Of a stretch of DNA of 64,000 nt, positions 56,931 to 64,000 are shown one piece after another. A program made the position numbers and the translations under genes. The notes under the pieces are model-generated. The model made no database searches. It was not told the origin of the DNA and saw nothing but the letters and a program-made list of their open reading frames with translations. The DNA is taken from positions 310,001-374,000 of the forward strand of contig NZ_CADIJX010000001.1 in assembly GCF_902859625.1 (NCBI RefSeq), written 5' to 3'. The stretch comes from Achromobacter pestifer (GTDB lineage Bacteria > Pseudomonadota > Gammaproteobacteria > Burkholderiales > Burkholderiaceae_B). Each line of letters begins with the position of its first letter. Positions within the stretch are counted from its first letter, which is position 1.

Positions 56931-58007
56931 TTAAGCGTTGACGACGCGGCTGTCTGCGGGGATCAGCACCTGCACGGCTTCGCCGGGCTGGAACTGCGCG
57001 ACCATATTGCCCGCATGCAATTCAACGCGGATCTCGGACCCGTTGTCCAAGGCGATGCGATAGGCCGTCTTGAACCCCAGATACTGACGGCGCAGCACCT
57101 TGCCGGGCAATGTGTTGGGCACATAGGGCGCGGGGGCCATCAGCGCCAGTTCCTCGGGCCGGGCAATCAGCACACCATTGGCGTCCAGTTTGGCGCTGCC
57201 TTGCATGCCATCGAAGTCCAAGCCGCAAAGCTCGTAACGGACGTGGCCGTCAGGTGCGCCCGCCAACCCGTTTCGGGCCGGCACCGGAATCACGTTGGCC
57301 GACCCGATGAAGTCCGCCACATAGGCGTTGACCGGCGTGCCGTAAAGTTCTTCGGGTGTTCCCAGCTGCGCGATGTTGCCATGATCCATGATGGCGATGC
57401 GGTCGGACATGGCCAGCGCCTCTTCCTGGTCGTGGGTGACGAACACGGTGGTGATGCCCGCTTCGCGCACCAGGTCCAGGATGACGTCTCGCATCTGCAA
57501 GCGCATCTTGGCGTCCAGGTTGGACAAGGGTTCGTCCATCAACAGCACACGCGGGCGGATCACCAGCGCGCGCGCCAGGGCCACGCGCTGGCGTTGTCCC
57601 CCGCTCATTTGCGCGGGATAGCGATCGGCCAGCGCCAGCAAGCCCACGTTGTCCAGGGCTTCGTTGACGCGCCGCGTGACTTCAGCGCGTGCCACGCCGC
57701 GCGCACGCAAGCCGTAGGCCACGTTGTCGAAAGCGGTCTTGTCGGGAAACAGGGCGTAGTCCTGAAACACCATGCCGATGTCGCGGCGGTGCGCCGATAC
57801 ATGGGTCACGTCGTCCTGGTCGAACAGCAGGCGCCCGCCGTCGGGCGCATAGAAGCCGGCAATGCAGCGCAACAAGGTGGTCTTGCCGCAGCCGCTGGGT
57901 CCCAGCAGCGTGTAGAACTCGCCGTCTGGAATATGCAGCGACAGATTGCGCAGCACTTGCTGCCCGCCGAAAGTTTTGACGATGCCGTCTACCGTGATCG
58001 ATGCCAT
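56931..58007 (-). CDS. ABC transporter ATPase (FbpC/PotA-like, with TOBE domain)
   Basis: This 358-residue ATPase is the first gene of the operon. Walker A GPSGCGKTT (36-44), Q-loop FQDYALFPDKTAFDNV, signature MSGGQRQRVALARAL, Walker B LLMDEPLSNLD and H-loop VFVTHDQEEALAMSD are all present. A C-terminal TOBE-like regulatory domain runs from about 240 (ANVIPVPARNG) to the end. The ATPase resembles iron, polyamine and phosphonate importers equally. The divergent LysR gene 244 bp away is the likely regulator. Confidence 0.93.
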   Translation of the reverse strand: MASITVDGIVKTFGGQQVLRNLSLHIPDGEFYTLLGPSGCGKTTLLRCIAGFYAPDGGRLLFDQDDVTHVSAHRRDIGMVFQDYALFPDKTAFDNVAYGLRARGVARAEVTRRVNEALDNVGLLALADRYPAQMSGGQRQRVALARALVIRPRVLLMDEPLSNLDAKMRLQMRDVILDLVREAGITTVFVTHDQEEALAMSDRIAIMDHGNIAQLGTPEELYGTPVNAYVADFIGSANVIPVPARNGLAGAPDGHVRYELCGLDFDGMQGSAKLDANGVLIARPEELALMAPAPYVPNTLPGKVLRRQYLGFKTAYRIALDNGSEIRVELHAGNMVAQFQPGEAVQVLIPADSRVVNA

Positions 58008-58085
58008 GTTGAGTTCCTGCTTAGGTTCCCGGCATCATAGGAATGGGTTCCGTGGGCGACCAGCAGTGTTTTTTAAGGCATGGCG

Positions 58086-58098
58086 TTAGATTTTCTAA
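58086..58098. promoter_or_regulatory. LysR-box candidate TTAGA-TTT-TCTAA
   Basis: A perfect 5-bp inverted repeat with exact T-N11-A geometry lies in the divergent region between the ABC importer operon and the LysR gene. It is a plausible operator for that LysR protein. Confidence 0.45.
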
Positions 58099-58251
58099 GA
58101 GGTCGGTGTCGCCGCTATCCCCTAGAATGCGGCTGAACAGGGCAGGTGACAGGCCAAGGCCGCGCCGCCGATAAGTACATAACAAGGGAAAACGTGGGAA
58201 AGAGCAGCACAGACTTGTGCCTGGCCAGCGCCCGGGCGGGCGTCCGCTGAC

Positions 58252-59160
58252 ATGGCGGGGCAGAGCCTGCCGCCATTGAAGGCCTTGCGCGTCTTTGAAG
58301 CCGCCGCGCGTTTGCGCAGTTTCACGGCGGCAGCCGACGAACTCAGCATCACGCATAGCGCCGTCAGCCAACAGATCCGCATACTTGAAGAGTATGTGGG
58401 CCAGCCGCTATTCGCCCGCGAAGCGCGCGGCGTGGCCCTGTTGCCTTGTGCCCAAGCCTATTTTCCGGAAGTACAGGCCAGCCTGGAACGCATCGCCGCC
58501 GCGACGGCCAAGCTGAAGTCGCCCGCTTACGGCGGCGTGCTGCGCGTGTGCGCGACCCCGTCGCTGACCATGAAATGGCTGATCCCGCGGCTGTCGACCT
58601 TTCAGGCGCAGCATCCGGGGATCGACGTGCAATTGAGCACGCAGGCTCGCCCGTTCCTGGACCGGGGCGGCGACTCCGGCAGCGATGTGTTGATCCGGCA
58701 TGGTTTCATGGCGCAGTCGGACTTGGCTTGCGTGCATTGCCTGGATGATTTTCATGTGCCCGTGGCGTCGCCGCGTTTCATCGAGCGCAATCGCCTGAGC
58801 ACGCCGGCGGATTGCCTGGGCCATCCGTTGCTGAAGATATCGGGAGGCATGGACCACTGGCCGCGCTGGTTCGCGCTGGCCAAGGTGGACGTGCCCGCCC
58901 AACTGCCGGGGCCGGTGTTCGATCACCAGTTCCTGTGCATGCAAGCCGCCATGAACGACCTGGGCATTGCCCTGGCGCCATGGAGCCTGCTGGAAGACGA
59001 TATCCGCGCCGACCGTTTGCGGCCGCTGTTCGCGCAGCCACAACTACCCAATGCCGGCATCCATGCGCTGTATCGGCAGGACGGCCCAGCGGCGGCGTCG
59101 GCGCAACGATTCATCGCCTGGCTGTGCGCGCAGCAGCACGGCTTGCCCCATCCCGAATAG
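58252..59160 (+). CDS. LysR-family regulator, GcvA-like
   Basis: This 302-residue regulator has the GcvA-group opening LPPLKALRVFEAAARLRSFTAAADELSITHSAVSQQIRILEEYVG and the following LFAREARGVALL. It is divergent from the ABC importer operon and separated from serB by only 12 bp downstream, so it may be cotranscribed with serB. Control of the importer is the simplest reading of the arrangement. The effector is unknown; GcvA-like proteins often respond to amino acids or related small molecules. Confidence 0.92.
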   Translation: MAGQSLPPLKALRVFEAAARLRSFTAAADELSITHSAVSQQIRILEEYVGQPLFAREARGVALLPCAQAYFPEVQASLERIAAATAKLKSPAYGGVLRVCATPSLTMKWLIPRLSTFQAQHPGIDVQLSTQARPFLDRGGDSGSDVLIRHGFMAQSDLACVHCLDDFHVPVASPRFIERNRLSTPADCLGHPLLKISGGMDHWPRWFALAKVDVPAQLPGPVFDHQFLCMQAAMNDLGIALAPWSLLEDDIRADRLRPLFAQPQLPNAGIHALYRQDGPAAASAQRFIAWLCAQQHGLPHPE

Positions 59161-59172
59161 ACAAGGACTCTT

Positions 59173-59898
59173 ATGCTTCACACTTCAACGGCCGCCGGCT
59201 TGCAATGGCAGGGCGTCGCGCCTCCGCTGGCGCTGTCCGATTACCGGGTCATTGCGTTCGACATGGATTCCACGCTTATCTCGATCGAGACGCTGGATGA
59301 AATGGCTGATCTGATGGGCAAGAAGGCCGAGGTAGCGGCATTGACCGAAGCCGCCATGCGCGGCGATATCGTCGATTACAAGCAGAGCTTGCGCGACCGC
59401 GTGGCGTTGCTGGCCGGCATGCCCGAGCCGCTGCTGGATGAGGTCTACACGCAGCGCGTACGAATCAATCCAGGCGCCGAGACGTTGATTGCGGCCTGCA
59501 AGGCAGCTGGGCTGACCTGCCTGCTGGTGACGGGCGGATTCACCTGCTTCACCGACCGTCTGCGTGTGCGTCTGGGGCTGGACGATGTGCGTGCCAACGT
59601 ACTGGAAACAGTGGATGGCCGTTTGACCGGCCGCTTGCTGCCGCAGGCGTGGGGCGATATCTGCGACGGCGAGGAAAAGCGTCGCAAATTAGTGGAAGTG
59701 TGCGCGGCACGCGGTGTGGGACCAGAGCGCGCGATTGCCGTGGGAGATGGGGCGAATGATCTGCCGATGATGCGTGCGGCAGGCCTGTCGGTGGGCTATC
59801 ACGCCAAGCCGGCGGTGCGGCGTGAAGTGAACGTGGCGATCGACGACGGGGGCCTGGATCGGCTATTGGAATTGTTTAAGACCGTCCACGCAAGCTGA
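59173..59898 (+). CDS. serB: Phosphoserine phosphatase SerB
   Basis: SerB carries out the last step of serine synthesis, hydrolysing L-phosphoserine. It has 241 residues of HAD fold: motif I FDMDSTL with Asp30/Asp32, the substrate-specificity segment SIETLDEMADLMGKKAEVAALTEAAMRG with the family Glu and Arg, motif II LVTGGFTCFTD, and motif III/IV KRRKL and VGDGANDLPMMRAAGL (Asp193, Asp197). There is no ACT domain. It follows the LysR gene at 12 bp, an unusual neighbour for serB, so a separate weak promoter or cotranscription is possible. Confidence 0.95.
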   Translation: MLHTSTAAGLQWQGVAPPLALSDYRVIAFDMDSTLISIETLDEMADLMGKKAEVAALTEAAMRGDIVDYKQSLRDRVALLAGMPEPLLDEVYTQRVRINPGAETLIAACKAAGLTCLLVTGGFTCFTDRLRVRLGLDDVRANVLETVDGRLTGRLLPQAWGDICDGEEKRRKLVEVCAARGVGPERAIAVGDGANDLPMMRAAGLSVGYHAKPAVRREVNVAIDDGGLDRLLELFKTVHAS

Positions 59899-59954
59899 GT
59901 CCGTCTTATATACATAAATCGGATTGATCCTATATATAAATAAGCGTAGTCTGA

Positions 59955-59983
59955 TTGACAACATAGATACATGCTCTTATGGC
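59955..59983 (+). promoter_or_regulatory. Promoter candidate for the small exported protein gene
   Basis: A perfect -35 (TTGACA, 59955-59960) is followed by 17 bp and TATGGC (59978-59983). It lies at the end of a 60-bp AT-rich stretch containing TATATA-type repeats, the most AT-rich DNA in this part of the window. Confidence 0.5.
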
Positions 59984-60070
59984 GGCGAATCGCACGGACG
60001 ACGGCCGAATAGTGGCGTAGTTGGCTGTCAAAGGTAAAGTTCTGCGCGGCGACGTCGTAATGAAGGATAA

Positions 60071-60090
60071 GGAAGGCACGCCCGCCTTCC
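60071..60090 (+). other. Leader hairpin upstream of the small exported protein gene
   Basis: GGAAGGC (60071-60077) pairs perfectly with GCCTTCC (60084-60090), with a 6-nt loop, 27 nt before the ATG. It lacks a T-run, so it may affect mRNA stability or translation. Confidence 0.35.
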
Positions 60091-60117
60091 GCGCCTTGCC
60101 TACGCTCTGGAGTCGTC

Positions 60118-60426
60118 ATGACTATTCGCAGATTGGTGCGTGCGTTGTCTGTTATTTCGTTGCTGGCCCCTGCGGTGGCCAGTGCCAATGGCGGGATGAT
60201 CCGCTTTTCAGGCGCTATCGTGGAATCGGCGCAGTGCAAAGTCGACGCGCAGGGCAGTACGCCGCGTGCGGTGACCCCTCGGGTCAGTTGCCCCGCTCCG
60301 GCCGGCCGGCCGGGCGCGCGCACAGAGAACATCGTCAAAGTCACGACAACCGCCTTGCCGCCAGTGGCAGGCCAGAATGGCGGCCCACCACGGCAGCACC
60401 GCATCGTGACGCTGGAATACCTTTGA
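60118..60426 (+). CDS. Small exported protein with pilin-like first strand, function unknown
   Basis: A 102-residue protein with a signal peptide ending ASA (residue 23). The mature start NGGMIRFSGAIVESAQCKV recalls the first strand and first Cys of chaperone-usher pilins, and a second Cys occurs at 58 (VSCPAP). The rest is short, Pro/Gly/Arg-rich and lacks a complete pilin fold or the usual C-terminal strand. It may be a minimal relative or a decayed pilin. GGAG lies before the ATG at 60118. No usher or chaperone gene is nearby. It has its own AT-rich promoter region and is convergent with fabV 10 bp away. Confidence 0.7.
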   Translation: MTIRRLVRALSVISLLAPAVASANGGMIRFSGAIVESAQCKVDAQGSTPRAVTPRVSCPAPAGRPGARTENIVKVTTTALPPVAGQNGGPPRQHRIVTLEYL

Positions 60427-60436
60427 CGCGAGCGGG

Positions 60437-61627
60437 TCAGATCAGGCCGCGGATCTCCACGGCCGGGTCCACATCAGCTTCGTAGTCCACCCCTTCGATC
60501 TCGAAGCCGAACAAGCGCAGGAAGTCCTGCTTGTAGCCCGCGAAATCGGTCAGCTGATAGATGTTGTCGCTGGTGACCTGGGTCCAGAGTGCTTGCACCT
60601 GCGCTTGCACTTGCGGATCCAGTTCCTTGTAGTCGGCGCGCAGACGGCCGTCGGTGTCCAGGATGGGGGTATCGCTGCACAGGCTGTCACGGTACAGGCC
60701 GTAGACCTGTTCAATGCAGCCTTCGTGCGTGCCCGCTTCTTTCATGATCTTGAACAGCAGCGACAGATACAAGGGCATCATCGGAATGGCCGAGCTGGCT
60801 TGCGTGACCACGGCCTTCAGCACCGAGACGCGGGCGTCCCCGCCGCGCGCGGCCAGTTTGGCGCGAATATCCAGCACCTTCTGGTCCAGATCCTTCTTGG
60901 CGGCGCCGATCGAGCCGTTCCAATAGATGTCGTGCGTGATCTTTTCACCCAGGTACGTGAAGGCGGTGGTCGTGGCGCCTTCGGCCAGCACGCCCGCTTC
61001 CAGCAGCGCGTCGATCCACATCTGCCAGTCCTCACCCCCCATCACGGCGACGGTGGCATCGATTTCGGCTTGCGTGGCCGGTTCCAGCACGGATTCCTTG
61101 ACCACTTCGCGGTCGGTATCCAGGCCACGCAGATTCACGGCGTGCCCGATCGGCTTCAGCGTGGAATTGAAGACCTGGCCCGTCTTGGGGTGGGTGCGGC
61201 GCGGGGCGGCCAGGCTGTAGATCACCTGATCGATCTGGCCCAGATCCGCCTTGATCGCGGCAATGGTCTTTTGCTTGATCTCATCCGAGAAAGCGTCGCC
61301 GTTGATGCTCTTGGCATACAGCCCCTCGGCTTCTGCGGCCCGGTGGAACGCGGCCGAGTTGTACCAGCCTGGCGTGCCCGCCTTGGCCGCGTCGGCGGGA
61401 CGCTCGAAGAATACGCCGAGCGTCTGCGCGCCACAGCCGAATGCCGCACTGATGCGGGCAGCCAGGCCATATCCGGTCGATGCGCCCAGCACCAGCACCC
61501 GCTTCGGGCCGCCAGCGATCGGGCCTTGCGCCTTGACGTAGTCGATCTGGTGCTTCACGTTGGCTTCGCAGCCGACGGGATGGGTGGTGACGCAGATGAA
61601 ACCGCGCACGCGGGGCTTGATGACCAT
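60437..61627 (-). CDS. fabV: Trans-2-enoyl-CoA/ACP reductase FabV
   Basis: FabV is the NADH-dependent enoyl-ACP reductase that replaces or supplements FabI in fatty-acid elongation and is insensitive to triclosan in studied species. The ATG at 61627 gives 397 residues, with the family N-terminus [20 protein letters not shown] and nucleotide motif VLGASTGYG (47-55). The Y-x8-K active site is Tyr235 and Lys244 ([11 protein letters not shown]), at exactly the published positions. GAGG precedes the start. A reading 73 residues longer has no family similarity. It is monocistronic. Confidence 0.96.
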   Translation of the reverse strand: MVIKPRVRGFICVTTHPVGCEANVKHQIDYVKAQGPIAGGPKRVLVLGASTGYGLAARISAAFGCGAQTLGVFFERPADAAKAGTPGWYNSAAFHRAAEAEGLYAKSINGDAFSDEIKQKTIAAIKADLGQIDQVIYSLAAPRRTHPKTGQVFNSTLKPIGHAVNLRGLDTDREVVKESVLEPATQAEIDATVAVMGGEDWQMWIDALLEAGVLAEGATTTAFTYLGEKITHDIYWNGSIGAAKKDLDQKVLDIRAKLAARGGDARVSVLKAVVTQASSAIPMMPLYLSLLFKIMKEAGTHEGCIEQVYGLYRDSLCSDTPILDTDGRLRADYKELDPQVQAQVQALWTQVTSDNIYQLTDFAGYKQDFLRLFGFEIEGVDYEADVDPAVEIRGLI

Positions 61628-61722
61628 AAGGACCTCACTGGGGGAAGTGCGAAATGCTGGGGAAATGCCGGATATCGGGCGGCGGCGCGTGAAAGCGCAA
61701 AAAGCGACCAGCATTGTACGGG

Positions 61723-61752
61723 AGCCGGCTCGCGAGCGCTGCCGAGCCGGCT
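61723..61752. terminator. GC-rich hairpin downstream of the EamA transporter gene
   Basis: AGCCGGCTCG (61723-61732) pairs with CGAGCCGGCT (61743-61752) across a 10-nt loop. It lies 20 bp past the stop of the minus-strand transporter, but the T-run is on the plus-strand side, so it is a poor intrinsic terminator for that gene. Confidence 0.35.
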
Positions 61753-61772
61753 TTTCGTTACCGGTTTGCCGC

Positions 61773-62732
61773 TTAGCGGACGCTGGCTTTCGCCGGTGTC
61801 GCGCGCACGGCTTGCCCGCGCCGCCATTCGACCAGGCCGATGCCAATGCCGCTGGCGCAGATGATCGCGATGCCCAGCCAGGTCAGCGGGTCGGGGAAAT
61901 GGCCCCAGACCAGCCAACCCACCGATGTTGCGCTGATGATTTGCAGGTAGATGAAGGGCGCCAGCGTGGAGGCGGGCGCGCGGCGGTAGGCCGCGATCTG
62001 GAACAGATGGCCGACGCCGCCCGTGACGCCGGTGGAGATCAGCAGGAACCAGTCGAACGCCGACAGCGATTGCAGCACGGGCAGGGCGGCAGGCAGGACA
62101 AAGGGCAGGGACAACGTCAGGCAGGCGGTGCCCACCGCGCCGCTCCAGATCAGGGAGGTGAACGGATCGTCGCCCGCGACGCGCCGCGTGGCGATGAACT
62201 GGGCCGCAAAGCAACAGGCCGTCAGCAAGCCGAAGATCGTGCCGATGGGGTGCAGGCCGCCGCCAGGACGGATCACGATGATCACGCCGATAAAGGCGAT
62301 GCCCGCGGCGACGAAGCGCGACAGGCGGGCGGGTTCCTTCAGCACCCAGGGCGCCAGCGACAAAACCAGCAAGGGCGCCAGGAAGTTGATGGCGGTGGCT
62401 TCGGCCTGTGGAATGTAGCTGAGCGTGGTGAAGAACATCAGCGTGGCCAGAAACATCGAGCCGCCGCGAATCAGTTGTTCACGCGGGCGGTTGCTGCGCA
62501 GCACCGCCGTGCCCTTTGTCGGCAGCACCAGGGCCAGCACCAGGATCAGATGCACGACGTAGCGGAACCAGGACAGCACCAGCAAGGGCACGCCCGCGTT
62601 CATGACCCACTTTCCGCTGGCGTCCAGACAGGATAGCGTCCACATCGATAGCACCAGCAGCACGATACCGACGAGCGGCCCGCGAGAGGCGGGCGCGGCG
62701 GCTGGCGGGCGACCGTGATCGGCCGGGGGCAT
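61773..62732 (-). CDS. EamA/DMT-family transporter
   Basis: Inner-membrane transporter of 319 residues with ten hydrophobic segments in two EamA repeats. The pattern ([53 protein letters not shown]) is that of the RarD/RhaT-like drug/metabolite superfamily. AGGAG lies seven bases before the ATG at 62732, so a 23-residue longer reading is rejected. It is divergent from a LysR gene 68 bp away, the likely regulator. The substrate is unknown. Confidence 0.9.
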   Translation of the reverse strand: MPPADHGRPPAAAPASRGPLVGIVLLVLSMWTLSCLDASGKWVMNAGVPLLVLSWFRYVVHLILVLALVLPTKGTAVLRSNRPREQLIRGGSMFLATLMFFTTLSYIPQAEATAINFLAPLLVLSLAPWVLKEPARLSRFVAAGIAFIGVIIVIRPGGGLHPIGTIFGLLTACCFAAQFIATRRVAGDDPFTSLIWSGAVGTACLTLSLPFVLPAALPVLQSLSAFDWFLLISTGVTGGVGHLFQIAAYRRAPASTLAPFIYLQIISATSVGWLVWGHFPDPLTWLGIAIICASGIGIGLVEWRRGQAVRATPAKASVR

Positions 62733-62800
62733 GGACAGGCTCCTAATGGGGGAAACAGGCGGCTGCCATGATACGCTCATCCCGCCGGGGGAACAGGCCA

Positions 62801-63706
62801 ATGATAGAACTACGCAACATCGAAACTTTTTTCTGGGTCGCCACGCTGGGCAGCTTTCGCGCCGCGTCGGACAAACTCAACACCACGCAACCCGCCGTCT
62901 CGCAGCGCATCGCCTCGCTTGAGGCCGATCTGGGCGTGCGGCTTTTCGAGCGCGACGCGCGAGGCGTCAAGCTGACCGCCAAAGGGCATGAGCTACTGTC
63001 GCACGCCGAGCGCATGCTACAGGTGCGCCGCGACATGTTTGAAGCCGCGCGTGAGCAGAACGTGATGACGGGCACGGTGCGCATCGGCGTGGCCGAGACC
63101 ATTGTCCAGACCTGGCTGCCCACGCTGATTGAACTGATCCATACGACCTATCCGGCGCTGGTGCTGGAGATCGAGGTCGATACGACCTACGTGCTGCGCT
63201 CGCACCTGATGTCGCGGCAGATCGATCTGGCCTTCCTGATGGGGCCGGTGCTGGAGGCGCGAGTGGAAAATCTGCCGCTATGCACCTATCCGCTGGCCTG
63301 GGTGGCCAGCCCGACGCTGGATCTGGGGCCAGAGCCCTTGACGCTGGAACGCATCGGCAAGCTTCCCATCATCACCTACCCGTCCAACAGCGCACCGTAT
63401 CGCGTCGTGCGCGACATGCTGACGCGCGCGGGCGTGTCCTCGCCACGCATGTATGGCAGCGCGTCAATGTCGATGGTGGTGCGCATGACGCAGGATGCGA
63501 TCGGCACCAGCGTGATCGCGCCCGTCTTCCTGGGCAAGGAACTGGCGCGCGGAGAACTGCGTATCCTGCGCGTCGAGGCCGATCCCTTGCCGGAACTGAG
63601 TTTCACCGCGACCTGGGTGCAGGGGCCGGACAGCCATGCCGTCCGCGTGATCGCGCAGATGGCGCAAAAGGTCGCGGCGCAGGCTGAGGGCGGCGTTCTG
63701 GTCTAG
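62801..63706 (+). CDS. LysR-family transcriptional regulator
   Basis: This 301-residue LysR protein has HTH at about residues 17-45 (SFRAASDKLNTTQPAVSQRIASLEADLGVRLF) and a type 2 periplasmic-binding effector domain from about 90. The ATG at 62801 is preceded by a GGGGGA sequence; an 11-residue longer reading is less likely. It is divergent from the EamA transporter gene, and ATGA-TACGC-TCAT (62768-62780) in the 68-bp gap is a small candidate operator. Confidence 0.92.
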   Translation: MIELRNIETFFWVATLGSFRAASDKLNTTQPAVSQRIASLEADLGVRLFERDARGVKLTAKGHELLSHAERMLQVRRDMFEAAREQNVMTGTVRIGVAETIVQTWLPTLIELIHTTYPALVLEIEVDTTYVLRSHLMSRQIDLAFLMGPVLEARVENLPLCTYPLAWVASPTLDLGPEPLTLERIGKLPIITYPSNSAPYRVVRDMLTRAGVSSPRMYGSASMSMVVRMTQDAIGTSVIAPVFLGKELARGELRILRVEADPLPELSFTATWVQGPDSHAVRVIAQMAQKVAAQAEGGVLV

Positions 63707-63958
63707 GTGTTTTCCCCTGGTCGTTGTGCGCCGACTGGGACTGGAAGGCAATTGGCGGGGCCAAGCAAGGCGAACAATGTCGCCCGCAAACCCGCGCCAG
63801 GCCGTCATCTTGGAAAAATTCCGCTAGCGATTCGAGCGAGACCCAAGAAATATTTATACCCCCACATCGCAACATACGATTGGACGCTGCCGGTCCCTGA
63901 CGATGCAATGGCGGCACATCAATATGCAACGCCTGGATACACAGCGCGGGGGAAAAGC

Positions 63959-64000
63959 ATGAATAGGCATCTGATTCAACATTGGACGCAGGCGGCGGCT
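63959..64000 (+). CDS. Start of an unidentified gene running off the window
   Basis: An ATG at 63959, preceded by GGGGGAAAAGC, opens a frame that stays open for the last 14 codons of the window (MNRHLIQHWTQAAA). Too little is visible to name it. The 252 bp before it show no other feature except a slightly AT-richer patch near 63840-63880. Confidence 0.35.
   Translation, partial: MNRHLIQHWTQAAA

Overview
ORGANISM. The window is GC-rich (by eye about two-thirds GC), and gene content and order point to a betaproteobacterium of the Alcaligenaceae, most like Achromobacter or Bordetella. The main clues are two Bug/TctC-type periplasmic solute receptors, many LysR regulators, a group 2 (pha-type) Mrp antiporter, FabV, and a surE-pcm-nlpD block. 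It reads as ordinary chromosome. I found no rRNA, tRNA, CRISPR array, insertion sequence or phage gene. The only stretch that looks recently acquired is the lower-GC immunity-like gene near 37.4 kb. LAYOUT, 0-10 kb: the 3' end of an EamA exporter runs tail-to-tail into a gene for a repetitive beta-solenoid protein. Then come an orphan Bug receptor, a regulatory gap rich in inverted repeats, and the six-gene phaAB-C-D-E-F-G Na+/K+:H+ antiporter operon, ended by a clear terminator. 10-14.7 kb: a Cys-paired periplasmic protein; a translationally coupled HAD phosphatase - tadA - ldcA set; and the ABC-F protein YbiT. 14.7-18.6 kb (minus strand): a catabolic operon of CaiB/BaiF CoA-transferase, Bug receptor, enoyl-CoA hydratase and SDR, probably for an organic acid taken up and degraded as a CoA thioester. 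A 27-bp dyad with T-N11-A geometry lies upstream. 18.8-23.6 kb: an MFS transporter and a sulfonate/nitrate-type ABC importer with two different binding proteins. LAYOUT, 23.6-32.7 kb: housekeeping genes, namely yigZ, a thioredoxin, a flavin monooxygenase, a purine permease, tsaD, plsY, and surE-pcm-nlpD followed by a 3'-5' exonuclease gene where rpoS often sits. 32.8-34.7 kb: a Spy/CpxP-like periplasmic protein and a TorF-type outer-membrane protein. The latter is preceded by a consensus sigma-54 promoter and an NtrC-like site. 34.7-40.1 kb: LysR/efflux pairs flanking an orphan Imm51-like immunity gene. 40.1-44.8 kb: rlmD and a copper module (cueR, copA, copZ) with two CueR-type promoters. 45-47.4 kb: a peroxiredoxin-glutaredoxin fusion and a disulfide oxidoreductase, a plausible peroxide-reducing pair. 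LAYOUT, 47.5-64 kb: rlmJ with a glycerophosphodiesterase; a carboxypeptidase-G2-like peptidase; ppiD with a terminator-like leader; tesA and an ybbA-like ATPase whose start codons overlap head-to-head; a three-gene binding-protein-dependent importer with a divergent LysR; serB; a tiny exported pilin-like protein; fabV; an EamA transporter with a divergent LysR; and the first 14 codons of a gene running off the end. HOW IT WORKS TOGETHER. The strongest new signal is regulatory: the sigma-54/NtrC-like control region of the TorF-family porin gene, which here lacks the glnK-amtB partners I would expect. Next are the two-operator copper module, the Prx-Grx/reductase pair, the orphan immunity gene, the repeat-rich solenoid protein and the hairpin leader of ppiD. 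I see no convincing evidence of a wholly undescribed multi-gene defence or mobile system.
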